NCBI RefSeq assembly: GCF_000373105.1
Contig: NZ_KB890436.1
Location: 105,114 to 169,113, forward strand
DNA length: 64,000 nucleotides
Direction of reading: 5' to 3'
Source of the DNA: Neolewinella persica DSM 23188
Lineage (GTDB): Bacteria; Bacteroidota; Bacteroidia; Chitinophagales; Saprospiraceae
Shown: piece after piece, positions 51,478-60,179 of the stretch
How the letters are laid out: the number at the start of each line of letters is the position of its first letter
Position numbering within the stretch: position 1 is the stretch's first letter
Translations under genes and position numbers: made by a program
The notes under the pieces: model-generated
The model's database searches: none
What the model saw: the letters and a program-made list of their open reading frames with translations, nothing else
Told to the model about the DNA's origin: nothing

Positions 51478-54093
51478 CTACTTCAGTAGGCGGAAACTAT
51501 ACTCCACCATTTCCAGAATTGGCAGATCGTTCTTATCGTTTTGCTCCAGGTAGATGTCGATGACGATGGTTTCATCTTCCTCCTTTTCCGAACTGTCGAA
51601 CGTTATTTTGAGCACGCCACTGTCGCCAGGTTTATACACCTTAGCGTTATTGTGTTCTATGGTCGTACAGTCACAAGCCTGAATGAGCATGATCTTGGCT
51701 GGCACCTTACCAGTGTTGGTGAACGTGTACTCAAAGCTTCGCTTTTGACCTTTTTTGACGTCGTAGAGGTTCAGTTCCCGCTTGTCGAATTGCAGAACGG
51801 GAAGGCCTTTAATATCTTTTTGTCCGTAAAGGCTGGAGAAGCGGGTGATGGTGTCATTGGTGGTGCCTGCAGTATCCTGCTCAGGCTTTTGTGCCACCTT
51901 CGTGGTTTTGGTGGGCGCGGCCGCAGGTGCAGTGGAAGTTGAAGTGCTTGGTTCAGCACCGCGGTTTGGGGCCGGCTCGCTGCGTTCAATCAGGTCCAGG
52001 CGAATTTTGAACTCCGTAGGTCCTTCCAGTACCTTAAATTCGGTACGGCGATTCAGTTGGTGGGCACGTTCTCTGTTAGCTTCGTCGGATAGTCCCCGGA
52101 TGTACTCGTCGGTCAATACATCGCCTTCGTTCAGGAAGTCGACTCTTTCGGCCAGCCGCTGATTAACGGTCTGTGGCACGGTTTTACCGTAACCCTTGGT
52201 TTTGATCCGTGGGCCGGCAATGCCGCCGTTGACAATCAACCATTTTCTGGCGCTGGCTGCACGACGCTGGCTCAACCGTTCGTTGTACTCCGCTTCCCCC
52301 CGGCTGTCCGTATGGGAACCGAGTTCGATGACCATATCCGGATATTTTTCCATGACCGCTTGCAGGACGCGCAAATCGTTTTCGGCAGCAGGAAGGATTT
52401 TGTCGTCGGCAAAGTCGTAGAGAATATTTTCCAGCGTTACCGCAACCCCGAGGTCGATGTCTTTGGCCGTAGTATCAACTGCCGGAGGCACCGGAATTGG
52501 CTTCAGGAAGAAGATATGCTGCAACTCCTTGCTTTCCGTAAGGCCGAGGGTGTTGACCTCCACCGTGTCGGGGTAGTAACCGGGATGGGTAGCTACTACA
52601 GAATAAGCTGTCTCCAGCTCCAGACCGAAGTCAAAGCGGTTACCGTCATCGCGGGACTTTTGGGTGCCAGGCCCGCTGGGCCGGTCGTTGAGCAGCGGCT
52701 GTAGACCTATGGTACCGGTGGTTAGAGGTTCCTTAGCCTCATTGAACAGGCCAACGACGAGGTTAGCGTAAAGGCTCGCAATCTGGAAGCCGTAAATATC
52801 GTCGCAGCAGGTTTTGCTTTTTACCGAGCGGCCACCTTCGCGGTTACTGGTCATGAAGCCAACGAGGCCGTCGCCAAAGACACTCAGGCTTTGATCGTCA
52901 ACGTAGCTGTTGAAACCAGGTCCCATGTTTTCCGCTTCACTCCATTCGCTGCCGTTCCAGGCGGAATAAAAAATATCAAAACCGCCCATTGTCGGGCGTC
53001 CATTGGAGGAATAGTAGAGGGTGCCATCAAAATAAAAGGGAGTATCGTCGTCACCCAGGGTGTTGATCGTTGGGCCGAGGTTTACCGGCGCACCGTAGCG
53101 GCCGTCACCTTCGTAGTTGGCGTAGTAGATATCGCGGCCGCCTTCACCGCCGTCCATGTCAGAAACGAAGAACAGCACTTCCCGACCGAACAGTTCGCCC
53201 GGCGCTGGTTGAATAGCTAAATGGTTATCTCCATTGATGCCGGAGACGGGGTTGCCGCTTTTCCAGCCGGTATCTTCTACGTCGGATACATAAATCTTCG
53301 CCTCCGCAATGCGGTTGCTTTCCATCCGGATACGGTTGTATATGAGCCGGCGGCCATCGGCACTCAGCGCCGGATTAGCGGAGTGTACCCCAGGTCGGTT
53401 TACCTCTTTACCCAGTGCGGTAGGCTTTCCCCACTTTCCCTTACTGTCTTTCTTTGAGGTGAAAATCCGGCTAAAAGATTTTTCATCATTGGCGTCGGAT
53501 TGTTCCACCGCCGTGGTTGCGTCCCAGGTTGAATAATAAAGCGTCTCTCCGTCGGCACTAAGTACCGGAGAGTATTCGCTGAAGGAACTATTAACGCGAC
53601 CCTCCAGTATATCCAGGCTAACCTCACTCGTTTCCTTAGGAGCATCGCGGTAAAGCTTAATACCCTCCAGTTCCAGTTTTGCGAAGGTTTCCAGCCGTTC
53701 GTCTGTATTGTGCTGCAGGAAATTCTCGAAATAGGTCCGTGCATCATCGTACTGGCCGTCCATCTTCAGCGCGCGTGCATAATGATAGCGGTGGATGTTG
53801 TTGGTGGTGTCACTGGCTTCTGCCCGGCGGAAAACCTGGGTGTAGTTGCGCACGGCCGCTTTGATGTCCCGCAAGTTGAGGTTCATCAGCGCAATAACGG
53901 GGCGCAGTGGAAGCTCATCGTCCTGATCGTAGGCCAGCTCGTAATTCTCCAGGGCAATGAACCAGTTGTCGGTGATCCGGGCACTGTCGGCCGCAGCCAG
54001 CAATTGATCAATCTTAGCTGCGCCAGCCAGCGGCTGGGCCGCTACCTGAAGCGCAAAGACAAAAAGGAGAAGCGTGGAAAGAATGTATTTCAT
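51478..54093 (-). CDS. PorE-like OmpA-family protein with TPR, PD40 and C-terminal DUF1573 domain
   Basis: The product has 871 residues with signal peptide MKYILSTLLLFVFALQVAAQ. Domains run in order: TPR-like helices (30-150), PD40 beta-propeller blades (about 170-430, SEYSPVLSADGETLYYSTWD), a carboxypeptidase-regulatory-like beta domain (about 445-535), and OmpA (about 560-690, ELGSHTDSRGEAEYNE). A low-complexity linker follows (about 700-745). The end is a DUF1573 domain (763-871, FEYTFTNTGKVPAKIMLIQA and CDCTTIEH). TPR-PD40-OmpA proteins such as PorE anchor the T9SS machinery to peptidoglycan and pair with PorP/SprF, as here. The DUF1573 tail is an unusual addition. Part of the linker (about 721-727) is encoded by an element end. 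Confidence 0.9.
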   Translation of the reverse strand: MKYILSTLLLFVFALQVAAQPLAGAAKIDQLLAAADSARITDNWFIALENYELAYDQDDELPLRPVIALMNLNLRDIKAAVRNYTQVFRRAEASDTTNNIHRYHYARALKMDGQYDDARTYFENFLQHNTDERLETFAKLELEGIKLYRDAPKETSEVSLDILEGRVNSSFSEYSPVLSADGETLYYSTWDATTAVEQSDANDEKSFSRIFTSKKDSKGKWGKPTALGKEVNRPGVHSANPALSADGRRLIYNRIRMESNRIAEAKIYVSDVEDTGWKSGNPVSGINGDNHLAIQPAPGELFGREVLFFVSDMDGGEGGRDIYYANYEGDGRYGAPVNLGPTINTLGDDDTPFYFDGTLYYSSNGRPTMGGFDIFYSAWNGSEWSEAENMGPGFNSYVDDQSLSVFGDGLVGFMTSNREGGRSVKSKTCCDDIYGFQIASLYANLVVGLFNEAKEPLTTGTIGLQPLLNDRPSGPGTQKSRDDGNRFDFGLELETAYSVVATHPGYYPDTVEVNTLGLTESKELQHIFFLKPIPVPPAVDTTAKDIDLGVAVTLENILYDFADDKILPAAENDLRVLQAVMEKYPDMVIELGSHTDSRGEAEYNERLSQRRAASARKWLIVNGGIAGPRIKTKGYGKTVPQTVNQRLAERVDFLNEGDVLTDEYIRGLSDEANRERAHQLNRRTEFKVLEGPTEFKIRLDLIERSEPAPNRGAEPSTSTSTAPAAAPTKTTKVAQKPEQDTAGTTNDTITRFSSLYGQKDIKGLPVLQFDKRELNLYDVKKGQKRSFEYTFTNTGKVPAKIMLIQACDCTTIEHNNAKVYKPGDSGVLKITFDSSEKEEDETIVIDIYLEQNDKNDLPILEMVEYSFRLLK
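51914..51931 (+). repeat. Dispersed element end inside the PorE-like gene
   Basis: An exact consensus copy, ggcgcggccgcaggtgca. Read on the minus strand it encodes APAAAP in the linker between the OmpA and DUF1573 domains. Confidence 0.65.
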
Positions 54094-54232
54094 CGGTAGG
54101 ATGCTGAAAGGTAGTTGGAGGTTATCGTTTTGAAACGCGCAGCGTTTCTACGAAGCCCCTCCCCCGTGGGGAGGGTATGGGGAGGGGGGTGAAAATAACG
54201 TTCAACCAATCCCCGGGCGTGTAAACAAGTCG

Positions 54233-55345
54233 TTAAAGTCGCGGACAAAGTATCGTCGGCGCCACTTCAGGTTTCTTGTAAATATTGAAGATATAGGCCA
54301 AGCCTAGTTCGAAGGCGCCCTGATAGCTATTGACGTTTCTGGCCTGGCTCAGGGTTATATCGTAGGCCAGCGCTGCGCGCAGGCGGTCAGTGTCGAAGCC
54401 GACCATCACCTTGGCGGCATCGGCCGTACGGTAGCCCAAACCAATACGCAGGTCGAGGTCTTTCTTCAGGTTGCGGCTGCCCCAGGCTTGCATGGAAATA
54501 GAACTGGAACCGGCGCTGTTCTGGAAAAAGGCAGTGGGCTGGAACCGCCACTTGTCGCTCATCTCCAGGTCGAGACGGGCGTGAGCGTGGATGGTGCCGG
54601 CGCGACGACGACTTTCCGGGCCTCCTCCAACGGGCTCAATCGGTGTTCCATCAGGCATGGTATCGCCTGGCTCCATGATCCGCTCCACCAGGCTGTTCCG
54701 TCTGGCCCGGTTCAGGTGCAATACTGAAATCCCGGCTTCAAAGGTGTTGCCACTCTTCTTGTCCAGCAGTAGTTTTAGTTTCACGCCAGCATTAAGGTCA
54801 TTATAGCTGTCGTTATTATTCCCCTGGTTGCCCTGGCCAGTGTCGGGCATACCGATCATTTCTCCGCTAAGTCCTTGCCCTCCGATACCAACATCGAAGA
54901 TGCGCTGTTGATCCGGCGTACCGTCCGGCATTTTCAGGCCGTAGGAGGTGCTGCCGTATTGAACGCCTAGCGTAAGAATGTTCGTTCGGTTCTTGTCCAG
55001 TGAAAGGTGGTAAGCGCCACTGAATCCGAAAAAGGTGGAGGAAAGGTTAAAGTCTCCTGCGTTGTCACTCACGAGGCTGAAACCAACCCCAACCCAGTCC
55101 TGTTTCCGGAACCCGAAAGCGAGCGGAGCATCAGCGTACGCAGTAGGAGAGTTGATGCCATTGAGGCTATACCACTGCCCCCGGTAAACCCCACCTACCC
55201 GGATGGAGCCGGAAAAGGCACCAGTATTGGCAGGGTTGAGCCAGAGCGGCGCGTAGTTATGTAGCGTGTAATGAACGTCTTGTGCGCCCAAAGAGAGGGT
55301 AGACAGGGCAAAGGCGGCGAAAAAGAGTAAGCGGCTGAAGCGCAT
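54233..55345 (-). CDS. PorP/SprF family type IX secretion membrane protein
   Basis: The product has 370 residues from the ATG at 55345, with signal peptide MRFSRLLFFAAFALSTLSLGAQ. The family signature is at the mature N-terminus: VHYTLHNYAPLWLNPANTGA then RVGGVYRGQWYSL. A barrel follows with strands such as GVGFSLVSDNAGDFNLSSTF. It ends with LGLAYIFNIYKKPEVAPTIL. PorP/SprF proteins are outer-membrane partners that attach or secrete particular T9SS cargos. The PorE-like gene follows 140 bp downstream, the usual pairing. No large adhesin gene is beside it, so its cargo is not evident. Confidence 0.92.
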   Translation of the reverse strand: MRFSRLLFFAAFALSTLSLGAQDVHYTLHNYAPLWLNPANTGAFSGSIRVGGVYRGQWYSLNGINSPTAYADAPLAFGFRKQDWVGVGFSLVSDNAGDFNLSSTFFGFSGAYHLSLDKNRTNILTLGVQYGSTSYGLKMPDGTPDQQRIFDVGIGGQGLSGEMIGMPDTGQGNQGNNNDSYNDLNAGVKLKLLLDKKSGNTFEAGISVLHLNRARRNSLVERIMEPGDTMPDGTPIEPVGGGPESRRRAGTIHAHARLDLEMSDKWRFQPTAFFQNSAGSSSISMQAWGSRNLKKDLDLRIGLGYRTADAAKVMVGFDTDRLRAALAYDITLSQARNVNSYQGAFELGLAYIFNIYKKPEVAPTILCPRL

Positions 55346-55417
55346 GGGCGGGCGGTTAATCTTGGGAATTATCCGACACTTCAAACTGCGCCGGAAGGCC
55401 CAAGATAAGCAGAAATA

Positions 55418-55936
55418 CTACTTCCGCGTAAGTGGCTTTTTAAAGACCGGTACGGTACTGCACGGCTCACCGTACATAATGGAGCGGACTACGGGACGCA
55501 ACCGCGCAGTTATGTCAAGGTATGCGGAGGCGGGCACTTGCTTTTCGCCACAACCTTTTACCACTACCCGCTGGTCGGTAAACGCTTCCAAATCAAGCCC
55601 GGCAATGGTTTGGCGGTAATGTTGGCGCAGGTATTCTGCCTCAGTGCCCAGGTAGACATCGGCGGTGAAAGGGGCGGCGGCAGCCGCCACCAGCATATAA
55701 GCCCACGACGGCACAATGGCGTCGGTCGAACAGAACACTAACAAGGTTTTGTCCTGATACTGACTAAAATCATGCGTTTTGACGCTCTCCCGGAAGTCTT
55801 TTTCCTTTAGCATCAACTCCATGTAGAGGTAATCCTTAAGGTCAAAAACAGCAAATGCGGCGGTAGGCCAGTACTCCTCCAGCTTGAGGGTGATCAGGCG
55901 GGAGTTGGCTACTTTGTTTACTAATGTTTCCGACAT
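55418..55936 (-). CDS. DUF2480 family protein
   Basis: The product has 172 residues from the ATG at 55936, preferred over the longer frame because the family begins MSETLVNKVANSRLITLKLE. Family-wide segments include LKEKDFRESVKTHDFSQYQD, CSTDAIVPSWAYMLVAAA, VVKGCGEKQVPASAYLDI and SIMYGEPCSTVPVFKK. The two Cys-containing segments at the end suggest a metal or active site, but none has been shown to my knowledge. It is cytoplasmic and almost confined to Bacteroidota. It is 72 bp upstream of the porP-like gene on the same strand. Confidence 0.92.
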   Translation of the reverse strand: MSETLVNKVANSRLITLKLEEYWPTAAFAVFDLKDYLYMELMLKEKDFRESVKTHDFSQYQDKTLLVFCSTDAIVPSWAYMLVAAAAAPFTADVYLGTEAEYLRQHYRQTIAGLDLEAFTDQRVVVKGCGEKQVPASAYLDITARLRPVVRSIMYGEPCSTVPVFKKPLTRK

Positions 55937-56150
55937 GGCTTGTTGATTGTGGTTAAAGAACACCTTATTAGTCTTGTAGTTTAGTAGTGGATAATCTAGT
56001 AGAGCTGCCGCACGACCTATGCTTACTCCGTTCGTGCCCTTCTCATTCGAGCACGGGGGGAGAAGTTGCTACTTAGCTGATTTTCTTAGAGAGGGAGCAC
56101 AGAGTAGCCGCTTTGGGGAGTAAGCCCTGTCTTTGCCATCAACCAATTGT

Positions 56151-56168
56151 TGCACCTGCGGCCGCGCC
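56151..56168 (-). repeat. Dispersed element half copy upstream of the DUF2480 gene
   Basis: The element end on the minus strand, tgcacctgcggccgcgcc on plus, an exact consensus match. Confidence 0.65.
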
Positions 56169-56171
56169 CAG

Positions 56172-56209
56172 AATAGTCAGGGAGTCAAATAGTCAGATAG
56201 TCACGTAAT
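56172..56209 (-). repeat. Octamer array (AGTCAAAT type) upstream of the DUF2480 gene
   Basis: On plus it reads as units AATAGTCA, GGGAGTCA, AATAGTCA, GATAGTCA. On the sense strand of the downstream DUF2480 gene the unit is TGACTATT, as in the scpB leader. Confidence 0.55.
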
Positions 56210-56425
56210 CGGTATACCGACATGTCCGGTAATGTGTCGTAATTCTTAGCGTTAAACCTTAATGCCTAAGTGGTTTTCAACGCTGAGCCAAACGAGCGTA
56301 GCGAGCTGCCAATTGCGGTAGCCAATCAAGAATCGAGCATCACCCTTCGAGAATCGAGAATTTTACGAGCGCAGCGAGCAGAACCATGCGGTAGCGACTA
56401 TGAATTACCTACTACCGACTATGAA

Positions 56426-57004
56426 CTATTCCTCTTCCACCATCAACTCCTCCGGAGCCCCCACCGTATTCTCCGGCAAAGCAAAGTCTTTCGGTTGTGG
56501 CAGGTCTTCCAGGCTATTAATGCCGAAATAGTCCATAAACCGATCCGTCACGGAGTAAAGGAGTGGTTTGCCGATGGTCTCGGCCCGACCAGAAATCGTG
56601 ATCAGCTCTTTTTCCAGGAGCTTTTGGATGGAATAATCGCAGGAAACGCCCCGGATTTTTTCCAGCTCTGATTTGACCACGGGCTGTTTATAGGCAATTA
56701 TGCTTAAGGTCTCCAGGGCCGACCGGCTGAGCTTTTTATTGCTCTGTAGCCGCAAATGGGTGCCAATTGTCTCGTGGTAAGCCCCTTTGCTCATGAATTG
56801 GTAGCCGCCGGCCACCTCAATGATCTCAAAGCTGTGAATGTCGAGATCGTACCGCTTTTTTAACGCGTCAATGGCTTCCAGCATAACCTTTTGCGCAAAG
56901 CGCACGCCAAAGTTTTCCAGTAAGACGTTTTGCAACTCTTCCAGGGAGACGGGCGTAGGGGCAGCGAAGATCAATGCCTCGATGTGTTGGGGGAGGTATT
57001 CCAT
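56426..57004 (-). CDS. scpB: Segregation and condensation protein ScpB
   Basis: The product has 192 residues. It is made of two winged-helix domains: the start MEYLPQHIEALIFAAPTPVS and the central LSRSALETLSIIAYKQPVVK with ISCDYSIQKLLEKELI-like sequence (RGVSCDYSIQKLLEKELITI). It ends LPVFGIN-type as YFGINSLEDLPQPKDF. ScpB binds ScpA and SMC in the chromosome-condensing complex. ScpA is not in the window. The leader is made of octamer repeats forming a hairpin with the region after the DUF697 gene. Confidence 0.93.
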   Translation of the reverse strand: MEYLPQHIEALIFAAPTPVSLEELQNVLLENFGVRFAQKVMLEAIDALKKRYDLDIHSFEIIEVAGGYQFMSKGAYHETIGTHLRLQSNKKLSRSALETLSIIAYKQPVVKSELEKIRGVSCDYSIQKLLEKELITISGRAETIGKPLLYSVTDRFMDYFGINSLEDLPQPKDFALPENTVGAPEELMVEEE

Positions 57005-57012
57005 TTGAGCGG

Positions 57013-57143
57013 CGAAGATAGGTTGGTAGTCAAATAGTCAGGTAGTCGTAAAGTCAAATAGTCAAATAGTCGTAAACTCAAAGAGTCAAACAGCACGCTG
57101 TGGTGGCACTGTTTGACTCTCTGACTACTTGACTGTTTGACTC
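57013..57143 (-). repeat. Octamer array and hairpin in the scpB leader
   Basis: About eight AGTCAAAT-type octamers (57028-57093 on plus) are followed by inverted ones (57109-57143). The centre is a perfect 12-bp stem (57082-57093 with 57109-57120). It fills the space between the DUF697 stop and the scpB start. Confidence 0.75.
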
Positions 57144-57147
57144 GCTA

Positions 57148-57912
57148 TTAGCCGATGATCCGTTTCTTCATCGCTTCAAATTCTTCCTCCGTGATGATGT
57201 TCTGCGCCTTCATTTCGGCGAGTTCTCTGATCTTGCGAATGGCGTCGTCGTCCATCACCGTAACTACTGGCTCATCCGGTTCAGCGGCAGCAGTGTCTTT
57301 TTTGCTTGCTTTTTTCGCCTTGCTGGGTGCCGGTTCGGGGTCGGGTGTAACGGCAGCAGCAGGTTGCGGAGCATCGGTTTCGGGAACATCCGAAGTCTCT
57401 TCTCTCCACTCTTTAGCTACTTTTTTACCTTTTTCGAATTTCTCGCGGTAAACTTTCTTCAGCCGATCGGTATCGAAATCAAGGAAGGTGCCGCCATTGG
57501 CGAAATGTTTTTTGAAGACTTCGCCAAGGGCGTAAGTACTGGCACCGTTGATCACCGCAGTAGTGATGCCACCGACGACACTGCCGACTACGGGGATAAT
57601 CTTAATCAGGCTACGGGCACCGGCACGGGCCATGGTACTCGTAGTCAGTGCAGATACAATGGCTTTACCCTGGGTTTCGGCAAAGTCGATGTCATACACG
57701 CGGCAAAGCTGACGAATCATGTCCAGCTGAAGCGCAGAGACGGCGAATACATCCGCAATTGGAAGCGGAATAATGTAACTGGCACCCATGCTCCAGATCA
57801 CGTGGTTACGGATCACGGTTTCGGCGTGCTTGCTTTGATGTTTGTTGCCTTTGGGACTCATAAAGGAATCTTTAAGTTTCTTGGTTGCGATGTCTTGGAT
57901 CTTCTTGCGCAT
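57148..57912 (-). CDS. DUF697 membrane-associated protein with C-terminal SHOCT domain
   Basis: The product has 254 residues. The N-terminal 140 residues match DUF697: IRNHVIWSMGASYIIPLPIA, DVFAVSALQLDMIRQLCRVY and SLIKIIPVVGSVVGGITTAV, with two hydrophobic stretches. A Lys-rich and Pro/Ala-rich linker follows (about 165-215). The end is a SHOCT domain (IRKIRELAEMKAQNIITEEEFEAMKKR), a short oligomerisation module. Proteins of this type are thought to act at the inner membrane, and the combination with SHOCT suggests a scaffold; no enzymatic role is evident. The next gene downstream is scpB, but the hairpin between them argues for separate control. An element half copy lies 37 bp before the start. 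Confidence 0.87.
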   Translation of the reverse strand: MRKKIQDIATKKLKDSFMSPKGNKHQSKHAETVIRNHVIWSMGASYIIPLPIADVFAVSALQLDMIRQLCRVYDIDFAETQGKAIVSALTTSTMARAGARSLIKIIPVVGSVVGGITTAVINGASTYALGEVFKKHFANGGTFLDFDTDRLKKVYREKFEKGKKVAKEWREETSDVPETDAPQPAAAVTPDPEPAPSKAKKASKKDTAAAEPDEPVVTVMDDDAIRKIRELAEMKAQNIITEEEFEAMKKRIIG

Positions 57913-57948
57913 ATTTCAAGTAACGTGTTTAGGGACCACTAAGTTAGG

Positions 57949-57966
57949 GGCGCGGCCGCTGGTGCA
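57949..57966 (+). repeat. Dispersed element half copy before the DUF697 start
   Basis: Sequence ggcgcggccgctggtgca, followed by GGGGGAAGTTC and GAAGAGCAGGGATG, which match the inner arm of the complete elements. Confidence 0.7.
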
Positions 57967-58047
57967 GGGGGAAGTTCGACGAAGAGCAGGGATGGGTAGA
58001 CGAAAATTCGCTGCGCTCCTTTTCATCTAGCTATTGGCGCGAAGCGC

Positions 58048-59040
58048 CTATAGCCGCGCCGCAGGCGCGACCTCCTGCCCCACAAACTCCCCCGCCTCAT
58101 ACTTGAAGCTGCCGGTAACCCCAATCATCGCCGCATTGTCTGTGCAATACTCAATACGGGGAATATAGGTAGACCACCCTTTCGCTGCGCCGAGCTCGGC
58201 CAACCCTTCTCGCAGGCCGCTATTGGCCGAAACGCCGCCAGCTAAAGCAATTTCCGTAAGTCCGGTTTGCTCAGCAGCCATTTCCAATTTACGCAAAAGA
58301 ATGAATACAATGGTGTGCTGGATGGAGGCACAGATGTCGGCCAGGTTGTCTTTCACGAAGTCGGGCTCCGCCTTGATGCGTTTCTGTAACGTATAAAGGA
58401 TGCTGGTTTTGAGACCGCTGAAACTGAAGTTGAGTTCGCCTGGGTCGGGCCTGGCGAATTTGATGGTTGGCGAACCCTGGCGGGCCAGTTTATCGATCTC
58501 CGGCCCGGCAGGGTAGGGGAGGCCGAGCATCTTTCCCGATTTGTCGAAGGCTTCGCCGGCAGCATCATCGATGGTTCGGCCGATGATTTCTTGCTCGAGG
58601 GCTGTTTTGACGACAACGAGTTGTGTGTGTCCGCCAGAAACCGTCAGGCAGAGGAATGGAAATTTAGGTTTTGGGTCTTCGGCAAAATGCGCCAGCACGT
58701 GGGCCTGCATGTGGTCTACTTCGATCAGCGGAAGATTGCGGGCCAGCGCAAAAGCTTTGGCAAAACTAACCCCAACCATGAGGGAGCCGATCAGGCCTGG
58801 TCCCCGGGTGAAGGCGACGGCATCGATGTCTTCGGGTTTTCTATCCGCGCGCTTCAGGGCTACGGCCACTGTCGGGACAATATTACGCTGGTGCGCCCGA
58901 CTGGCGTGCTCGGGCACTACGCCACCAAATTCTTCGTGCACGACCTGTCCGGCAGTGACGTTGCTGAGTACCACTCCGTCGGCCACAATGGCGGCTGAGG
59001 TGTCGTCACAACTGGACTCTATGGCTAAGATCGTGGGCAT
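58048..59040 (-). CDS. tsaD: tRNA N6-threonylcarbamoyladenosine transferase TsaD
   Basis: The product has 330 residues from the ATG at 59040, the normal length, beginning [19 protein letters not shown] as the family does. The metal-binding His pair is in EHASRAHQ. Other family segments are [34 protein letters not shown] and [18 protein letters not shown]. With TsaB, TsaE and TsaC it makes the t6A base in ANN-decoding tRNAs. A longer open frame continues upstream for 101 codons, but only because the CCCTGCAAC array has a unit divisible by three (Ala-Thr-Pro repeats). It starts one base before the coding region, so the array is leader. Confidence 0.97.
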   Translation of the reverse strand: MPTILAIESSCDDTSAAIVADGVVLSNVTAGQVVHEEFGGVVPEHASRAHQRNIVPTVAVALKRADRKPEDIDAVAFTRGPGLIGSLMVGVSFAKAFALARNLPLIEVDHMQAHVLAHFAEDPKPKFPFLCLTVSGGHTQLVVVKTALEQEIIGRTIDDAAGEAFDKSGKMLGLPYPAGPEIDKLARQGSPTIKFARPDPGELNFSFSGLKTSILYTLQKRIKAEPDFVKDNLADICASIQHTIVFILLRKLEMAAEQTGLTEIALAGGVSANSGLREGLAELGAAKGWSTYIPRIEYCTDNAAMIGVTGSFKYEAGEFVGQEVAPAARL

Positions 59041-59137
59041 GGTTGCAGGGGTTGCAGGGGTTGCAGGGGTTGCAGGGGTTGCAGGGGTTGCAGGGGTTGC
59101 AGGGGTTGCAGGGGTTGCAGGGGTTGCAGGGGTTGCA
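59041..59137 (-). repeat. CCCTGCAAC tandem array in the tsaD leader, about 11 copies
   Basis: About 10.8 identical 9-bp units end directly at the tsaD ATG. On the sense strand the unit is CCCTGCAAC. The same unit, in the same sense relation, precedes rsmD at 61174. Confidence 0.9.
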
Positions 59138-59597
59138 AATTTCGGATAAAGTTTAGGATGATGGGCAGTGTTTTCGATTTTTTTCTCCTGTCCGTTACCA
59201 AACGTAGTGAGTTGGGTAGTCTCTGAGTTGCCGCCGTAAGCTCCGCTCTCTTCGCTGGGCTCGTTTTCCAAAGGTAAGCAAGCGCAACACCGCGAACGGT
59301 CGCAGCGCCAACTACTAACTTGTTCGCCAACTAAGCGGCTCACCAGGGTGAGTGCAGCATTTTTCGAATTGTGGCAGCCATTCCTCTACCCCTTAAATAC
59401 TACCAAAGGCGAAGCTTGACCTACAGGAAAAGGAGCTCAGTAACTTTTTGGCTCGCTGAATAAGGCCAAAACAGAAGAAAAATCGCCTGAACTGCCCACA
59501 AACATTAAATTTTGTACGCTGTTCCACCAATCAAAAGCTAACTTGCATCTACTGGATGCAAGAAATGTTTTATACTTGCACAAATTAAAAGCCTCAG
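59138..59597. other. Gap between tsaD and the pseudopilin-like gene, with one hairpin
   Basis: These 460 bp separate divergent genes. The only structure seen is CTTGCATC (59542-59549) paired with GATGCAAG (59555-59562), followed by TATACTTG at 59571, a weak -7 box for the gene at 59598. An open frame that continues the tsaD frame is judged non-coding. Confidence 0.5.
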
Positions 59598-60179
59598 ATG
59601 CGCACACTATTCAGTCTACTCTTCCTGGTTCTGGCCTTCGTTTTGGCCTTCCTGTTATACAAAAGTATCGAAGAACCCATCGCCTTTAACAGCGAACGGG
59701 CAGTTCGTACCGACGCCGTTTCCAGCAAATTGGAAATGATCCGTTCCGCTCAGGAACTTTACCGGGATATTACCGGTGAATATGCTCCTACTTTCGACAC
59801 ACTCAAGCAAGTGATGAGAGAAGGAAAGCTTCTTTCTATCCGCGTAGTTGGTGATGCCGATGCCGTTGATGGAGGGACCGTTACTTACGACACTACTTAC
59901 ATCGCCGCAAAGGATACCTTCCCCGGTCTGGGCATCGTCCTTGAAGACCTGGAAGTAGTTCCTTTCACTGACGGTAAGGTGAACTTCGATATCGATGCCA
60001 AAACCATCGAATACCAGTCTACTAATGTCCCGGTTGTTCAGGTAGGTGTTCGCCAGAAAGAATTCATGGGTCAATACGCGGACAAAAAATACCAGCGCTA
60101 CGATCAAACTTACGATCCCAACACCCCGATCAAGTTCGGCGATCTTAACAAGCCAACGATTTCCGGGAGTTGGCAGTAA
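59598..60179 (+). CDS. Single-helix membrane protein, pseudopilin-like, unknown function
   Basis: The product has 193 residues. One N-terminal membrane helix (about 1-20, MRTLFSLLFLVLAFVLAFLL) is followed by a helical segment LEMIRSAQELYRDITGEYAP, which recalls the spine of pseudopilins, and then a beta-rich soluble part facing the periplasm. No prepilin peptidase site is visible, so it is not a classical pilin. The next gene, of DUF3822 type with a PilM/actin-like look, overlaps its end by 10 bp. The two therefore form a coupled pair. I do not recognise the family by name. Confidence 0.65.
   Translation: MRTLFSLLFLVLAFVLAFLLYKSIEEPIAFNSERAVRTDAVSSKLEMIRSAQELYRDITGEYAPTFDTLKQVMREGKLLSIRVVGDADAVDGGTVTYDTTYIAAKDTFPGLGIVLEDLEVVPFTDGKVNFDIDAKTIEYQSTNVPVVQVGVRQKEFMGQYADKKYQRYDQTYDPNTPIKFGDLNKPTISGSWQ

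Larger units (their letters stand above)
55937..56425. other. Gap rich in dispersed short repeats, no gene
   Basis: This 489-bp stretch has no gene. It holds an element end (56151-56168, minus) and AGTCAAAT-type repeats (56172-56209). It also contains a TTAATGCCTAAGTGG phrase (56260s) and pairs of short direct repeats (GAATCGAG; CTATGAATTACC / CTATGAACTATT) up to 56425. Several of these phrases recur in other gaps of the window. Confidence 0.6.

Noticed and set aside
59041-59343. 101-residue N-terminal extension of TsaD with Ala-Thr-Pro repeats
   Set aside because: TsaD proteins begin at the [13 protein letters not shown] segment. The extension stays open only because the 9-bp repeat is a multiple of three.
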